A DNA stretch of 27,646 nt from an uncultured Oscillospiraceae bacterium (GCA_900763705.1 CAAFLG010000073.1:1-27646); one strand, 5' to 3'; positions 1-6,910 are shown, numbered from the stretch's first letter. The notes: a model not told the origin generated them from the letters alone. Translations and numbers: made by a program.

Positions 1-7
1 CCGTAAG

Positions 8-1141
8 ATGATCTATCTTGACAACGCGGCGACCACGCTGCGAAAGCCGCCGCAGGTCATCGACGCGGTGGTCGCGGCGATGGGGAGCTTTGGCAACAGC
101 GCGCGCGGCACGCACGAGGAGGCGCTTGCCGCCTCGCGCGTCATCTACGATACGCGCTGCAAGCTCGCCGCGCTCTTTGGCTGCAAGCGGCCCGACCATG
201 TGGCGTTTACCTGCAACTCGACCGAGGCGCTGAACATCGCCATCCACGGCTGCATCCACGCGGGCGAGCATGTTATTTCGACGGACTTAGAGCACAACTC
301 CGTGCTCCGGCCGCTCTACCGGCTGGAGAGGGAGGAAAACGTCAGTTTGAGCTTTGTGCCCGCGGACAAACGCGGCAGCATCGACTATGCGGATTTTGAG
401 CGGCTCTTGCAGCCTGAGACCCGCGCCGTCGTCTGCACGCACGCCTCAAACCTGACGGGTAATGTGCTTGACCTTGCGCGCATCGGGCAGTTTGCGCACG
501 CGCACGGGCTGTTGTTCCTTGTAGACGCCTCGCAGAGCGCGGGCGTGCTGCCCATCGACATGGAAAAAATGCACATCGACGTGTTGTGCTTCACCGGGCA
601 CAAGTCACTCATGGGCCCGCAGGGAACGGGCGGACTGTGCGTGCGCGAGGGGGTGGATATCCGCCCTTGGAAGGTCGGCGGCACGGGCGTGCAGACCTAT
701 CTGCACGAGCAGCCCGCGCAGATGCCGACGCGCCTCGAGGCGGGCACGCTCAACGGTCACGGCATCGCAGGGCTGAACGCCGCGCTCGACTTTTTGCAGG
801 AGACCGGGATCGGCACGATCCACGCACACGAAACGGCGCTGCTGCGCCGCTTTGTCGAGGGCGTGCGGGACATTCCGGGCGTGACGCTCTATGGCAACTT
901 CGACTGCGAGCGTACGGCGGTCGCTGCGCTCAACATCGGAAGTCTGGACTCAGGCGAAGTCTCGGACATCCTGTCCGAGGACTACGGCATCGCGACCCGC
1001 CCGGGCGCGCACTGCGCGCCGCGCCTGCACGAGGCGCTCGGAACTGAGGAGCAGGGCGCGGTGCGCTTCAGCTTTGGCTGGTACAATACGGAAGAGGAAG
1101 CGGACGCTGCCGTGCGCGCCGTCCGCGAGATCGCAACATGA
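8..1141 (+). CDS. Cysteine desulfurase / selenocysteine lyase-like PLP aminotransferase (EF2568 type)
   Basis: A 377-residue class V, fold-type I PLP enzyme expected to remove sulfur or selenium from cysteine or selenocysteine. It opens with the family start MIYLDNAATT. The Schiff-base lysine is K199 in FTGHKSLMGP, and the persulfide/selenide-forming cysteine is C336 in RPGAHCAPR. That active-site loop and overall look match the family typified by Enterococcus faecalis EF2568, which by established knowledge sits with selD and the selenium-dependent molybdenum hydroxylase genes. The stop overlaps the next start (ATGA, 1138-1141), so it is translationally coupled to a DUF3343 protein, and yedE and a TusA-like gene follow. 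This context favours selenium delivery over general Fe-S assembly. The start is only 7 bases from the window edge, so its ribosome site cannot be seen. An upstream gene such as selD may lie just outside. Enzyme class is sure; selenium specificity is inferred. Confidence 0.88.
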   Translation: MIYLDNAATTLRKPPQVIDAVVAAMGSFGNSARGTHEEALAASRVIYDTRCKLAALFGCKRPDHVAFTCNSTEALNIAIHGCIHAGEHVISTDLEHNSVLRPLYRLEREENVSLSFVPADKRGSIDYADFERLLQPETRAVVCTHASNLTGNVLDLARIGQFAHAHGLLFLVDASQSAGVLPIDMEKMHIDVLCFTGHKSLMGPQGTGGLCVREGVDIRPWKVGGTGVQTYLHEQPAQMPTRLEAGTLNGHGIAGLNAALDFLQETGIGTIHAHETALLRRFVEGVRDIPGVTLYGNFDCERTAVAALNIGSLDSGEVSDILSEDYGIATRPGAHCAPRLHEALGTEEQGAVRFSFGWYNTEEEADAAVRAVREIAT

Positions 1142-1374
1142 GAGAGAAAAAGCTATGGCTCGTTATTACGTTCCACACGACGGCCGCGGCCATCGCGATG
1201 GAAAAACTCTGCCGGGCAAAGGGCCTTCCGGGGCGGCTCATCCCTGTTCCGCGCGAATTGACCGCGGACTGCGGCATGGCATGGCGCGCCGGAACGGAGG
1301 ACCGCGCCGCGCTCGCCGCACTTGCCGAGCGGGAGGCGCTGGAGGTGGACGGCTTTTACGAACGGATGCTTTGA
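1138..1374 (+). CDS. DUF3343 protein, putative Se/S carrier
   Basis: A small 78-residue soluble protein of the DUF3343 family, described in databases as a putative Se/S carrier. The visible family features are an N-terminal strand (LWLVITFHTTAAAIAMEKL), a proline-containing PVPRELTADCG segment with a single conserved cysteine, and a C-terminal acidic helix. The cysteine in TADCGMAW is the obvious candidate to accept a persulfide or perselenide. It overlaps the end of the desulfurase gene by four bases, and the two products probably act together, with the desulfurase loading the carrier. It ends in TGA with no downstream partner before the next promoter. Family is confident; the carrier role is inferred from the family and neighbours. 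Confidence 0.85.
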   Translation: MREKKLWLVITFHTTAAAIAMEKLCRAKGLPGRLIPVPRELTADCGMAWRAGTEDRAALAALAEREALEVDGFYERML

Positions 1375-1406
1375 CCGGCAGACAAGGAAGAAAGCAGAAC
1401 GGCCGT

Positions 1407-1427
1407 ATCATCGAAAAAAACGATGAT
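1407..1427. other. Perfect 7-bp inverted repeat (hairpin) upstream of the yedE promoter
   Basis: ATCATCG, seven A residues, CGATGAT. It lies between the DUF3343 stop and the yedE promoter. No U-tract follows on either strand, so it does not look like an intrinsic terminator. It could be an operator or an mRNA 3'-end structure. Confidence 0.4.
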
Positions 1428-1454
1428 GCAGCAGCTTTGTTCGTGGAAATTCGT

Positions 1455-1483
1455 TTGTCATTTTTTGCCGCACGATCTATACT
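1455..1483 (+). promoter_or_regulatory. Sigma-A-type promoter for yedE
   Basis: TTGTCA (1455-1460), a 17-base spacer, TATACT (1478-1483). The predicted start of transcription is near 1490, giving a leader of about 50 bases. That leader carries a second inverted repeat, CTTTTCG-N9-CGAAAAG (1498-1520), directly upstream of the AAGGAG ribosome site (1527-1532). The yedE-tusA pair can therefore be transcribed independently of the two genes before it. Confidence 0.7.
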
Positions 1484-1542
1484 GCCTTCATCAATATCTT
1501 TTCGAAAGAATAACGAAAAGGGTGTGAAGGAGTGCAGAAAAT

Positions 1543-2640
1543 ATGAAAAAGATACATTTTGGCGTCGTCATTGCGGGCACCGCGGTGGGACTGGCGGCGC
1601 TCATCCTGACGGCGCTCGGCAACCCCGCGAACATGGGCTTCTGCATCGCGTGCTTCCTGCGCGACATTTCCGGCGCATGCGGCCTGCACAGCGCGGCAAA
1701 GGTGCAGTATGTCCGTCCTGAGATCATCGGTCTTGTGCTCGGCGCGTTTATCATGAGCGTTGCGGGCAAGGAATTCAAGGCTCGCGCCGGCTCTTCGCCC
1801 GCGATCCGCTTTGTGCTCGGCGCATTTGTTGTCATTGGCGCGCTGGCCTTCCTCGGCTGCCCGCTGCGCATGGTGCTGCGTCTTGCCGGCGGCGATCTGA
1901 ACGCACTCGTCGGCCTTGCCGGTTTCCTCATCGGCATTCTCGCCGGTATCGCCTGCCTCAAAAAAGGCTTTTCGCTCAAGCGCTCCTATGAGGCGCACGC
2001 TGCCGAGGGCGGCGTACTGCCTGCGGTGATGGGCGTGCTACTCATTCTTGTTGTCACTGTGCCCGCGCTCTTCAAGGCCTCCGAGGAGGGTCCCGGCTCC
2101 AAGCATGCGCCCTTCTGGGTCGCGCTCATCATCGCGCTCGTTGTCGGCGCGCTCGCGCAGAAGAGCAGGCTCTGCATGGTCGGCGGCCTGCGTGACGCGT
2201 TCATGCTCAAGGACTTCCACCTGCTCTATGGCTTTGTTGCCATCTTCGTCGTCACGCTGGTCGGCAACCTCGCCATGGACAAGTTCCACCTCGGCTTCGC
2301 GCTCCAGCCCATCGCGCACAGCGCGCACCTGTGGAATCTGCTGGGCATGGTGCTCGTCGGCTGGGGCAGCGTGCTGCTCGGCGGCTGCCCGCTGCGCCAG
2401 CTCATTCTGGCCGCGCAGGGCAACGGCGACAGTGCCGTCACCGTGTTCGGTATGCTCGTCGGCGCGGCGCTCGCGCACAACTTCGGCCTTGCCGGCAACC
2501 CTGATTCCAAGAGCGAGGCAGGCGAGCTGATCGTCGGCGGTATCTCCAATGCCGGTAAGATTGCCGTCGTGCTCGGCCTTGTGGTGATGCTCGTCATCGC
2601 CGTGATGAATATGCCTAAGAAGGGGGATGCAAACGCATGA
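1543..2640 (+). CDS. yedE: YedE-type putative selenium transporter (YeeE/YedE family)
   Basis: A 365-residue polytopic inner-membrane protein of the YeeE/YedE family. Proteins of this kind in selenium gene neighbourhoods are annotated as putative selenium transporters; the related YeeE/TsuA imports thiosulfate through a chain of cysteines. Here the duplicated architecture is clear: C34/C37/C46 in the first half, C106 in FLGCPLRM, C211 in KSRLCMVGG and C282 in GGCPLRQL. The two GCPLR loops are the internal-repeat signature. About ten hydrophobic segments are visible. The start is the ATG at 1543, 10 bases after AAGGAG (1527-1532). The stop overlaps the next start (ATGA), coupling it to a TusA-like sulfurtransferase. 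Substrate (selenite, selenide or a sulfur compound) cannot be decided from sequence. Function is inferred from the neighbourhood. Confidence 0.85.
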   Translation: MKKIHFGVVIAGTAVGLAALILTALGNPANMGFCIACFLRDISGACGLHSAAKVQYVRPEIIGLVLGAFIMSVAGKEFKARAGSSPAIRFVLGAFVVIGALAFLGCPLRMVLRLAGGDLNALVGLAGFLIGILAGIACLKKGFSLKRSYEAHAAEGGVLPAVMGVLLILVVTVPALFKASEEGPGSKHAPFWVALIIALVVGALAQKSRLCMVGGLRDAFMLKDFHLLYGFVAIFVVTLVGNLAMDKFHLGFALQPIAHSAHLWNLLGMVLVGWGSVLLGGCPLRQLILAAQGNGDSAVTVFGMLVGAALAHNFGLAGNPDSKSEAGELIVGGISNAGKIAVVLGLVVMLVIAVMNMPKKGDANA

Positions 2641-2840
2641 TCGACGCAAGAGGATATTCCTGCCCCATGCCCGTTGTGATGGTGCAGAACGAGGTGAAGA
2701 AGAACGCGCCCGCGTCCCTCGAGGTGCTGGTCGACAGCATGACCTGCGTGGAGAACGTGAGCCGCTTTGCCCAAAAGCAGGGCTACCGGGTGGAGTACGC
2801 CGCCGAGGGCGAGGACTTCCGCCTGAAGCTCAACAAGTAA
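2637..2840 (+). CDS. TusA-like (SirA) sulfurtransferase, selenium-associated
   Basis: A 67-residue protein with the TusA/SirA fold signature: N-terminal DARGYSCPMPVVMVQ with the CPxP cysteine at C9, then a beta-alpha-beta-beta pattern ending in FRLKLN. TusA proteins pass persulfide sulfur. YedF, the partner of YedE in selenium neighbourhoods, has this domain at its N-terminus followed by a second DsrE-like domain. Only the TusA part is present here. A real stop (TAA) and a strong terminator follow at once, so the short form looks genuine, not broken. It starts inside the yedE stop (ATGA), which suggests the transporter hands its substrate to C9 on the cytoplasmic side. That coupling model is inference. 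Confidence 0.88.
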   Translation: MIDARGYSCPMPVVMVQNEVKKNAPASLEVLVDSMTCVENVSRFAQKQGYRVEYAAEGEDFRLKLNK

Positions 2841-2850
2841 AAAAGCGCGA

Positions 2851-2882
2851 AAAGCGCCGGAAGGGTATCCTTCCGGCGCTTT
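2851..2882. terminator. Bidirectional intrinsic terminator, selenium block / ygjP-like gene
   Basis: A perfect 14-bp stem (2851-2864 with 2869-2882) closes on a 4-base loop (GTAT). Its foot is A-rich on one side and U-rich on the other. It ends the plus-strand selenium genes and lies immediately past the stop of the convergent minus-strand gene. Confidence 0.85.
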
Positions 2883-2884
2883 CT

Positions 2885-3400
2885 TCATTCCTTCAGCAGC
2901 TTCATGCGCGCTTTCCAGTCGGGCAGATACTGCTCGATCAGCGCGTAGAAGGCGGGGGAGTGGTCGTGGTGGCGAATATGCGCGAGCTCGTGGACGACGA
3001 CATAGTCGATGGCTTCGCGCGGATACTGCATCAGCCGCCAGGAAAAGCAAAGGCTGTTTTTCCCACTGCACGAGCCAAAACGCGTGCGCGCAGAGGTGAT
3101 CTTGAGACCTGTCGGCGTGAGGTCCATGATATTGCTCCAGTAGTCGACGCGCATCGGGAGGTATTCCTTTGCCAGCGCGATGAGCGCCCTGCGCTCCTCA
3201 TCCGTCGGCTCGGGGTGGGCAAGGCGGCGCGCCTGCTGTTTTTCGCGGGCGCGGGCAAGCCAGTCCTCATGCTCGGCGACAAAGCGGTCGATGTACTCTT
3301 TTTTGACACCGTAGGGCGCGCGGACGACGGCCTTTCCCTCGCGGTCCAATTGCAGCGACATCGTGCGGCGCTTGGCGCGAATCAGCGTATAGTCCGTCAT
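2885..3400 (-). CDS. YgjP-type M48/DUF45 metallopeptidase
   Basis: A 171-residue soluble zinc metallopeptidase of the YgjP (DUF45/WLM-like) family. The zinc site is HELAHIRHHDHS near residue 138, with the HExxH motif and a third histidine soon after. The conserved family block RTRFGSCSGKNSLCFSW, just before it, is also present. The N-terminal beta-rich part (YTLIRAKRRTMSLQL) is typical. Length is shorter than the usual 220-240 residues but all signature blocks are present. The start codon overlaps the stop of the upstream DUF1653 gene (ATGA, 3397-3400), so the two are coupled. The physiological substrate of this family is not well known; in E. coli the homologue is uncharacterised. Family call is firm, function open. 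Confidence 0.85.
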   Translation of the reverse strand: MTDYTLIRAKRRTMSLQLDREGKAVVRAPYGVKKEYIDRFVAEHEDWLARAREKQQARRLAHPEPTDEERRALIALAKEYLPMRVDYWSNIMDLTPTGLKITSARTRFGSCSGKNSLCFSWRLMQYPREAIDYVVVHELAHIRHHDHSPAFYALIEQYLPDWKARMKLLKE

Positions 3401-3612
3401 CGGCCGATGTAGGTAAAGCGGCGGAAGGTATTGCCGTCGCGCTCGACGGTCTCATTCCACATCCGCGCGGGGCGCACCCAGAGCCCGAAGTCGCCGTACA
3501 GCGCGCGGTAGACGACCATTTCCTCCTGCGTTTCGGAGTGGCGGGCGAGGCCGATGACCTCGTATTCGTTGCCCTTGAAGTGGCGGTAGCGCCCGGGCCT
3601 GATCTCATCCAT
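3397..3612 (-). CDS. DUF1653 domain protein
   Basis: A 71-residue protein that is essentially one DUF1653 domain, a small beta-barrel-like domain. It starts with the family hallmark PGRYRHFKGNEYEVIGLARHSETQEEMVVYRALYG, of which I can follow the GxYRHFKG, HSET and VVYRALYG positions. The C-terminal FRRFTYIG is also typical. Function of the family is unknown. A strong ribosome site (AGGAGGG, 3620-3626 on the minus strand) precedes the start, and an extended -10 promoter lies just upstream. It is coupled to the YgjP-like protease by a 4-base overlap, which hints at a shared role that cannot be named. Confidence 0.85.
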   Translation of the reverse strand: MDEIRPGRYRHFKGNEYEVIGLARHSETQEEMVVYRALYGDFGLWVRPARMWNETVERDGNTFRRFTYIGR

Positions 3613-3642
3613 GAAAGAACCCTCCTGTTGATCGTTTGAAAA

Positions 3643-3650
3643 AGTATAAC
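3643..3650 (-). promoter_or_regulatory. Extended -10 promoter for the DUF1653-ygjP pair
   Basis: On the minus strand TGTTATACT gives an extended -10 (TG, one base, TATACT). No good -35 is visible at the right distance, which fits an extended -10 promoter. It sits immediately past the uracil permease terminator, so the pair has its own transcription start. Confidence 0.5.
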
Positions 3651-3662
3651 ACGAGGGCGCAA

Positions 3663-3694
3663 AAAAAGGAAGCGGCGCGTGCCGCTTCCTTTTT
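3663..3694 (-). terminator. Intrinsic terminator of the uracil permease gene
   Basis: A 14-bp stem (3663-3676 with 3681-3694) with loop GCGT. It is followed on the minus strand by a T-run from the seven A residues at 3661-3667. It lies 18 bases past the permease stop. Confidence 0.85.
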
Positions 3695-3712
3695 GCTGTT
3701 TGGGGCTAATCC

Positions 3713-5089
3713 TTAGTAGCTGCCGAGGTCGGCGGACTTGTCACCCTCGACGCTGACGCCGAAGACATAGTCGTTGCCGGGCAGGATGGCGTTGAGGATG
3801 ACGCCGCAGAGGGCCGCGATGGCAAGGCCGGAGAGTGTGACCGCTGCGTCGCCGACGGTGAAGGTGATGCCGCCGACGGAGCTAAAGCCGAGGCCGCTGA
3901 CGAACATGACCGCCGCGATGATGAGGTTGCGGGACTTGGTGAGGTCGACCTGGTTCTCAACGATGTTGCGCACGCCGACCGCGGAGATCATACCGTAGAG
4001 GATGAAGCTGACGCCGCCGACGATGGCTGCGGGGATGGAGTTGACGAGCGCGTCAAACTTGGGGGAGAAGCTCAGAATGATGGCGTAGATGGCCGCGAGG
4101 CGCACGACGCGGGGATCGTAGACCTTGGAGAGGGCGAGAACGCCGGTGTTTTCGCCGTAGGTGGTGTTGGCGGGGCCGCCAAACATACCGGCAAAGGCGG
4201 TGGCAAGACCGTCGCCGAGCAGCGTGCGGTGCAGGCCGGGATCTTCGATGAAGTTGCGGCCGGTGGTGGAGGAGATGGCGGAGATATCGCCGATGTGCTC
4301 CATCATGGCGGCGATGGCGATGGGCGCCATGACAAGGATGGCGGAAACGTCGAACTTTGCGATGACGAACTTCTGGAGGCCGACGAGGTGCGCCTCATTG
4401 ACGGAGACAAGGTTGACGAGCGGCTGCATCACGCCGTCGGCATCGGGGAGCTGTGCGCCGCAGGCGCTGGCGATGAGAGCGATGATGTAGCTGCCGACCA
4501 CGCCGAGGAGGATGGGGATGATCTTGACCATGCCCTTGCCCCAGATGTTGGCAACCACGATGATGGCCATAGCGACGAGGGCGAGCCACCAGCAGGTGGA
4601 GGCGTTTTTGATGGCGGAGCCGGAGAGGTTCAGGCCGATCATGATGATCATCGGGCCGGTGACGATGGGCGGGAAGTAACGCATGACCTTCTTCGCGCCG
4701 AGGAGCTTGAAGAGCAGCGCCAGCACGAGGTAGAGAAGGCCGGCGATCACGATGCCGCCGAGCGCGTAGGCGAGCTTGAGCTCAGGGTCAATGCCCTCAT
4801 AAGCGGGGAGCGATGCGACCGTGGAGAAGCCGCCGAGGTAGGCGAAGGAGGAGCCGAGGAACGCGGGGACCTTAAACTTGGTGCAGACGTGGAAGAGGAG
4901 CGTGCCGAGACCGGCAAAGAGCAGCGTCGTCTGGATGGAGAGGGGCAGGCCGTAGCCCTGCACGAGGATGGGGACGAGCACCGTTGCGCCGAACATGGCG
5001 AACATGTGCTGCAATCCGAGGACCAACATTCTGGGGGTGCCCAGCTGACGGGCGTCGTAGATGGCTTCGTGTCCGAGTTCTTTCTTCAT
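3713..5089 (-). CDS. uraA: Uracil permease (NCS2 family)
   Basis: A 458-residue inner-membrane nucleobase:proton symporter of the NCS2 family. The family signature is clear: near residue 290 MEHIGDISAISSTTGRNF, then GDGLATAFAGMFGGPANTTYGENTGVLAL, the substrate-site block of UraA/PyrP-type permeases. An N-terminal LGLQHMFAMFGATVLVPIL segment is typical of the uracil branch as opposed to xanthine carriers. I chose the ATG at 5087-5089 (MKKELGHEA), preceded by an AGAAAGGGA ribosome site. A longer frame from 5161 would add a polar, basic extension unlike the family. No pyrimidine genes are adjacent. A hairpin in the leader (5172-5188) may affect expression. Uracil is the most likely substrate; xanthine cannot be fully excluded. 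Confidence 0.9.
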   Translation of the reverse strand: MKKELGHEAIYDARQLGTPRMLVLGLQHMFAMFGATVLVPILVQGYGLPLSIQTTLLFAGLGTLLFHVCTKFKVPAFLGSSFAYLGGFSTVASLPAYEGIDPELKLAYALGGIVIAGLLYLVLALLFKLLGAKKVMRYFPPIVTGPMIIMIGLNLSGSAIKNASTCWWLALVAMAIIVVANIWGKGMVKIIPILLGVVGSYIIALIASACGAQLPDADGVMQPLVNLVSVNEAHLVGLQKFVIAKFDVSAILVMAPIAIAAMMEHIGDISAISSTTGRNFIEDPGLHRTLLGDGLATAFAGMFGGPANTTYGENTGVLALSKVYDPRVVRLAAIYAIILSFSPKFDALVNSIPAAIVGGVSFILYGMISAVGVRNIVENQVDLTKSRNLIIAAVMFVSGLGFSSVGGITFTVGDAAVTLSGLAIAALCGVILNAILPGNDYVFGVSVEGDKSADLGSY

Positions 5090-5171
5090 GTGATTTTTCC
5101 CTTTCTGCTTTTTTATTCTTATTTTCATTTGAATAAACATGATCCTGCCCCGCGCGGGCAAAAAGAAAGAC

Positions 5172-5188
5172 CGGTAAAAAATTACCGG
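5172..5188 (-). promoter_or_regulatory. Leader hairpin of the uracil permease, possible attenuator
   Basis: CCGGTAA and TTACCGG form a 7-bp inverted repeat around an A-run. On the minus strand it is followed by TCTTTCTTTTT, so it resembles a weak intrinsic terminator about 80 bases before the permease start. Attenuation is typical of pyrimidine genes (for example by PyrR), but I do not recognise a PyrR-binding loop. Confidence 0.35.
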
Positions 5189-5435
5189 CCGACGGAAATC
5201 AAATCAATATCAACAAAAACGGAAACAAAACGGCTCATAGAGGCATTTTTCGTTGTCTGCGCGGCACTGAGCATCATAGTGGCAGTCCTCATGTTCGTTT
5301 GTTTTCGTCTGAAAAAGAATACCTGAAAGCAAGGAAAATTGCAAGGTTGGATATTGCACAAGAAAAATGAAGGATATCTTTCTTTTTTGTCGCAATTTGC
5401 GGGCGGAAAGACGAAACTTTTCCTGCAAAAACCTC

Positions 5436-5464
5436 TTGCCAAATGAAATTAAATGCAGTACAAT
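5436..5464 (+). promoter_or_regulatory. Sigma-A-type promoter for the acidic amino-acid symporter
   Basis: TTGCCA (5436-5441), a 17-base spacer, TACAAT (5459-5464). Transcription would begin near 5471, about 60 bases before the chosen start codon. Confidence 0.7.
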
Positions 5465-5529
5465 AAATGTGACCCCTATTGATAATGTCTATAAATGGGG
5501 GATCTTCATTTAGAAAGTGTGTGTGGAGC

Positions 5530-6765
5530 ATGGAAAAGAAAAAACTCAGCCTGCCGGTGCAGATCGGAATTGCGCTGCTGCTCGGTATTCTGGCCGGCTA
5601 TGCCTTTCATAAGCTGGGAATACCCGAGTTCACGACCAACTACTTAAAGCCCTTCGGCACCATCTTCGTCAACCTCCTCAAGTTCATCGTCGTGCCCGTC
5701 GTGCTGCTGTCGATGATCGACGGTATCATCTCCATGGGCGATATGAAGAAGGTCGGCTCCGTCGGCTGGAAGACGGTCGCCTACTTCCTCATCACCACGG
5801 CCGCGGCCTGCGTCATCGGCCTTCTCTTTGCGAACATCTTCAACAACGCCGGCTGGTTCCCCACGCTCGCGCTGGAAGAGGGCGCTGTGTGGGATAAGGC
5901 GACGAGCGCCAACTTCATGGATACGCTGGTCGCCATCTTCCCGAGCAACATGTGGAAGTCCTTCACGGAAGCAAATATGCTGCAGGTCATCGTCATCGCG
6001 CTGATGTTCGGCGGCGGCATCCTTGCCGCGGGCGAGAAGGGCAAGCTTGCCAAGGACATGGTCTCCACGCTCTATGCGGTCATCGAGCGCGTGATGGCGT
6101 TCATCATTGCCCTCAGCCCCATCGGTGTATTTACGATGATGACCTGGGTCGTCGCCACGCAGGGTCCTGAGATCCTCGGCTCTCTTGCGGTGGTGCTCGG
6201 CTGCGCCTACCTCGGCTACATCGTCCACGCGATCCTCTGCTATTCCTTCTCCGCCAAGGCATTTGCGGGCATCAGCCCCTTCCGCTTCTTCAAGAAGGCA
6301 TCTCCCGCGATGATCTTTGCCTTCACCTCCACCTCCTCCGCCGCCACCATCCCCCTGAGCAAGGAGTGCGCGGATGATCTGGGCGCGGAGAACGACGTGT
6401 CCTCCTTTGTCATCCCCCTCGGTGCGACGATCAACATGGACGGTACCGCCATCTATCAGTGCGTTGCGACGATCTTCCTCGCCACTTGCTGCGGCATGAC
6501 GCTGACCCTCGGCCAGATGGTCACGATCGTCGTCACCGCGACGCTTGCCTCCATCGGCACTGCCGGTACGCCGGGCGCGGGCATGATCATGCTCGCCATG
6601 GTGCTCGAAGCGATGAACATCCCCGTCGATATGATCATGATCATCTACGGCATCGACCGTCTCTTCGACATGGGCCGTACCTGCCTGAACATCACGGGCG
6701 ATATCTCCTGCGCGCTGTGCGTGAGCAAGTGGGAGAGCGAGAAGGCCGCGCAGACTGCCAAGTAA
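5530..6765 (+). CDS. Dicarboxylate/amino acid:cation symporter (DAACS), probably glutamate/aspartate
   Basis: A 411-residue sodium- or proton-coupled symporter with the glutamate-transporter fold. Visible landmarks in order: the serine-rich re-entrant loop FTSTSSAATIPLS, the TM7 cation-site motif NMDGTA, the second re-entrant loop ASIGTAGTPGAG, and the TM8 block IDRLFDMGRTCLNITGD. In the archaeal homologue GltPh the TM8 arginine contacts the acidic side chain of the substrate. It is kept here, which favours glutamate or aspartate over neutral amino acids. I chose ATG 5530 (MEKKKLSLPVQIG), where homology begins. The ribosome site is weak: GGAG ends one base before this ATG. GTG 5521 or ATG 5485 in the same frame are alternatives. 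A strong terminator follows. Confidence 0.88.
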   Translation: MEKKKLSLPVQIGIALLLGILAGYAFHKLGIPEFTTNYLKPFGTIFVNLLKFIVVPVVLLSMIDGIISMGDMKKVGSVGWKTVAYFLITTAAACVIGLLFANIFNNAGWFPTLALEEGAVWDKATSANFMDTLVAIFPSNMWKSFTEANMLQVIVIALMFGGGILAAGEKGKLAKDMVSTLYAVIERVMAFIIALSPIGVFTMMTWVVATQGPEILGSLAVVLGCAYLGYIVHAILCYSFSAKAFAGISPFRFFKKASPAMIFAFTSTSSAATIPLSKECADDLGAENDVSSFVIPLGATINMDGTAIYQCVATIFLATCCGMTLTLGQMVTIVVTATLASIGTAGTPGAGMIMLAMVLEAMNIPVDMIMIIYGIDRLFDMGRTCLNITGDISCALCVSKWESEKAAQTAK

Positions 6766-6786
6766 TTTTCTTGCGTTGCATCATTC

Positions 6787-6821
6787 AAAATGCCGTCCTG
6801 CAAAGCAGGACGGCATTTTTT
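6787..6821 (+). terminator. Intrinsic terminator of the symporter gene
   Basis: A perfect 15-bp stem (6787-6801 with 6805-6819), a 3-base AAA loop and a run of T residues through 6821. It starts 21 bases past the stop. Confidence 0.9.
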
Positions 6822-6842
6822 GGCGAAAAGGCGGAGTTTTGG

Positions 6843-6871
6843 TTGCGTTTCCGCGCACCTGAGCATACAAT
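6843..6871 (+). promoter_or_regulatory. Sigma-A-type promoter for the EamA transporter
   Basis: TTGCGT (6843-6848), a 17-base spacer, TACAAT (6866-6871). It lies between the preceding terminator and the gene, leaving a leader of only about 33 bases. Confidence 0.65.
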
Positions 6872-6910
6872 GATGCTGCGACCGCCGAAGGCGGGCGCGG
6901 GAGGAAGAAG

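Larger units (their letters stand above)
5090..5529. other. 440-base intergenic region between divergent transporter genes
   Basis: AT-richer than the flanking genes. It holds the leader of the uracil permease with one perfect hairpin (5172-5188), a consensus promoter for the plus-strand symporter (5436-5464) and a short stretch (5200-5326, plus) whose translation would be a single transmembrane helix but has no start codon. I find no convincing gene or recognised riboswitch. Confidence 0.6.

Noticed and set aside
1372..1542. UGA of the DUF3343 gene as a selenocysteine codon
   Set aside because: The frame stays open after TGA up to the yedE leader and a hairpin lies about 33 bases on. But the protein already has the family's full length, no Cys-aligned position falls at the TGA, and a consensus promoter lies in the extension.
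5089..5161. Longer N-terminus for the uracil permease (start near 5161)
   Set aside because: The extra 24 residues are basic, follow no ribosome site and are absent from the family. ATG at 5087-5089 has a suitable ribosome site.
4229..5326. Very long plus-strand frame opposite the uracil permease gene
   Set aside because: It is antisense to a clear NCS2 permease and is rich in Asp, Glu, His and Gly, as expected for a shadow frame in GC-rich DNA. Only its last 40 codons, in intergenic DNA, are discussed separately.
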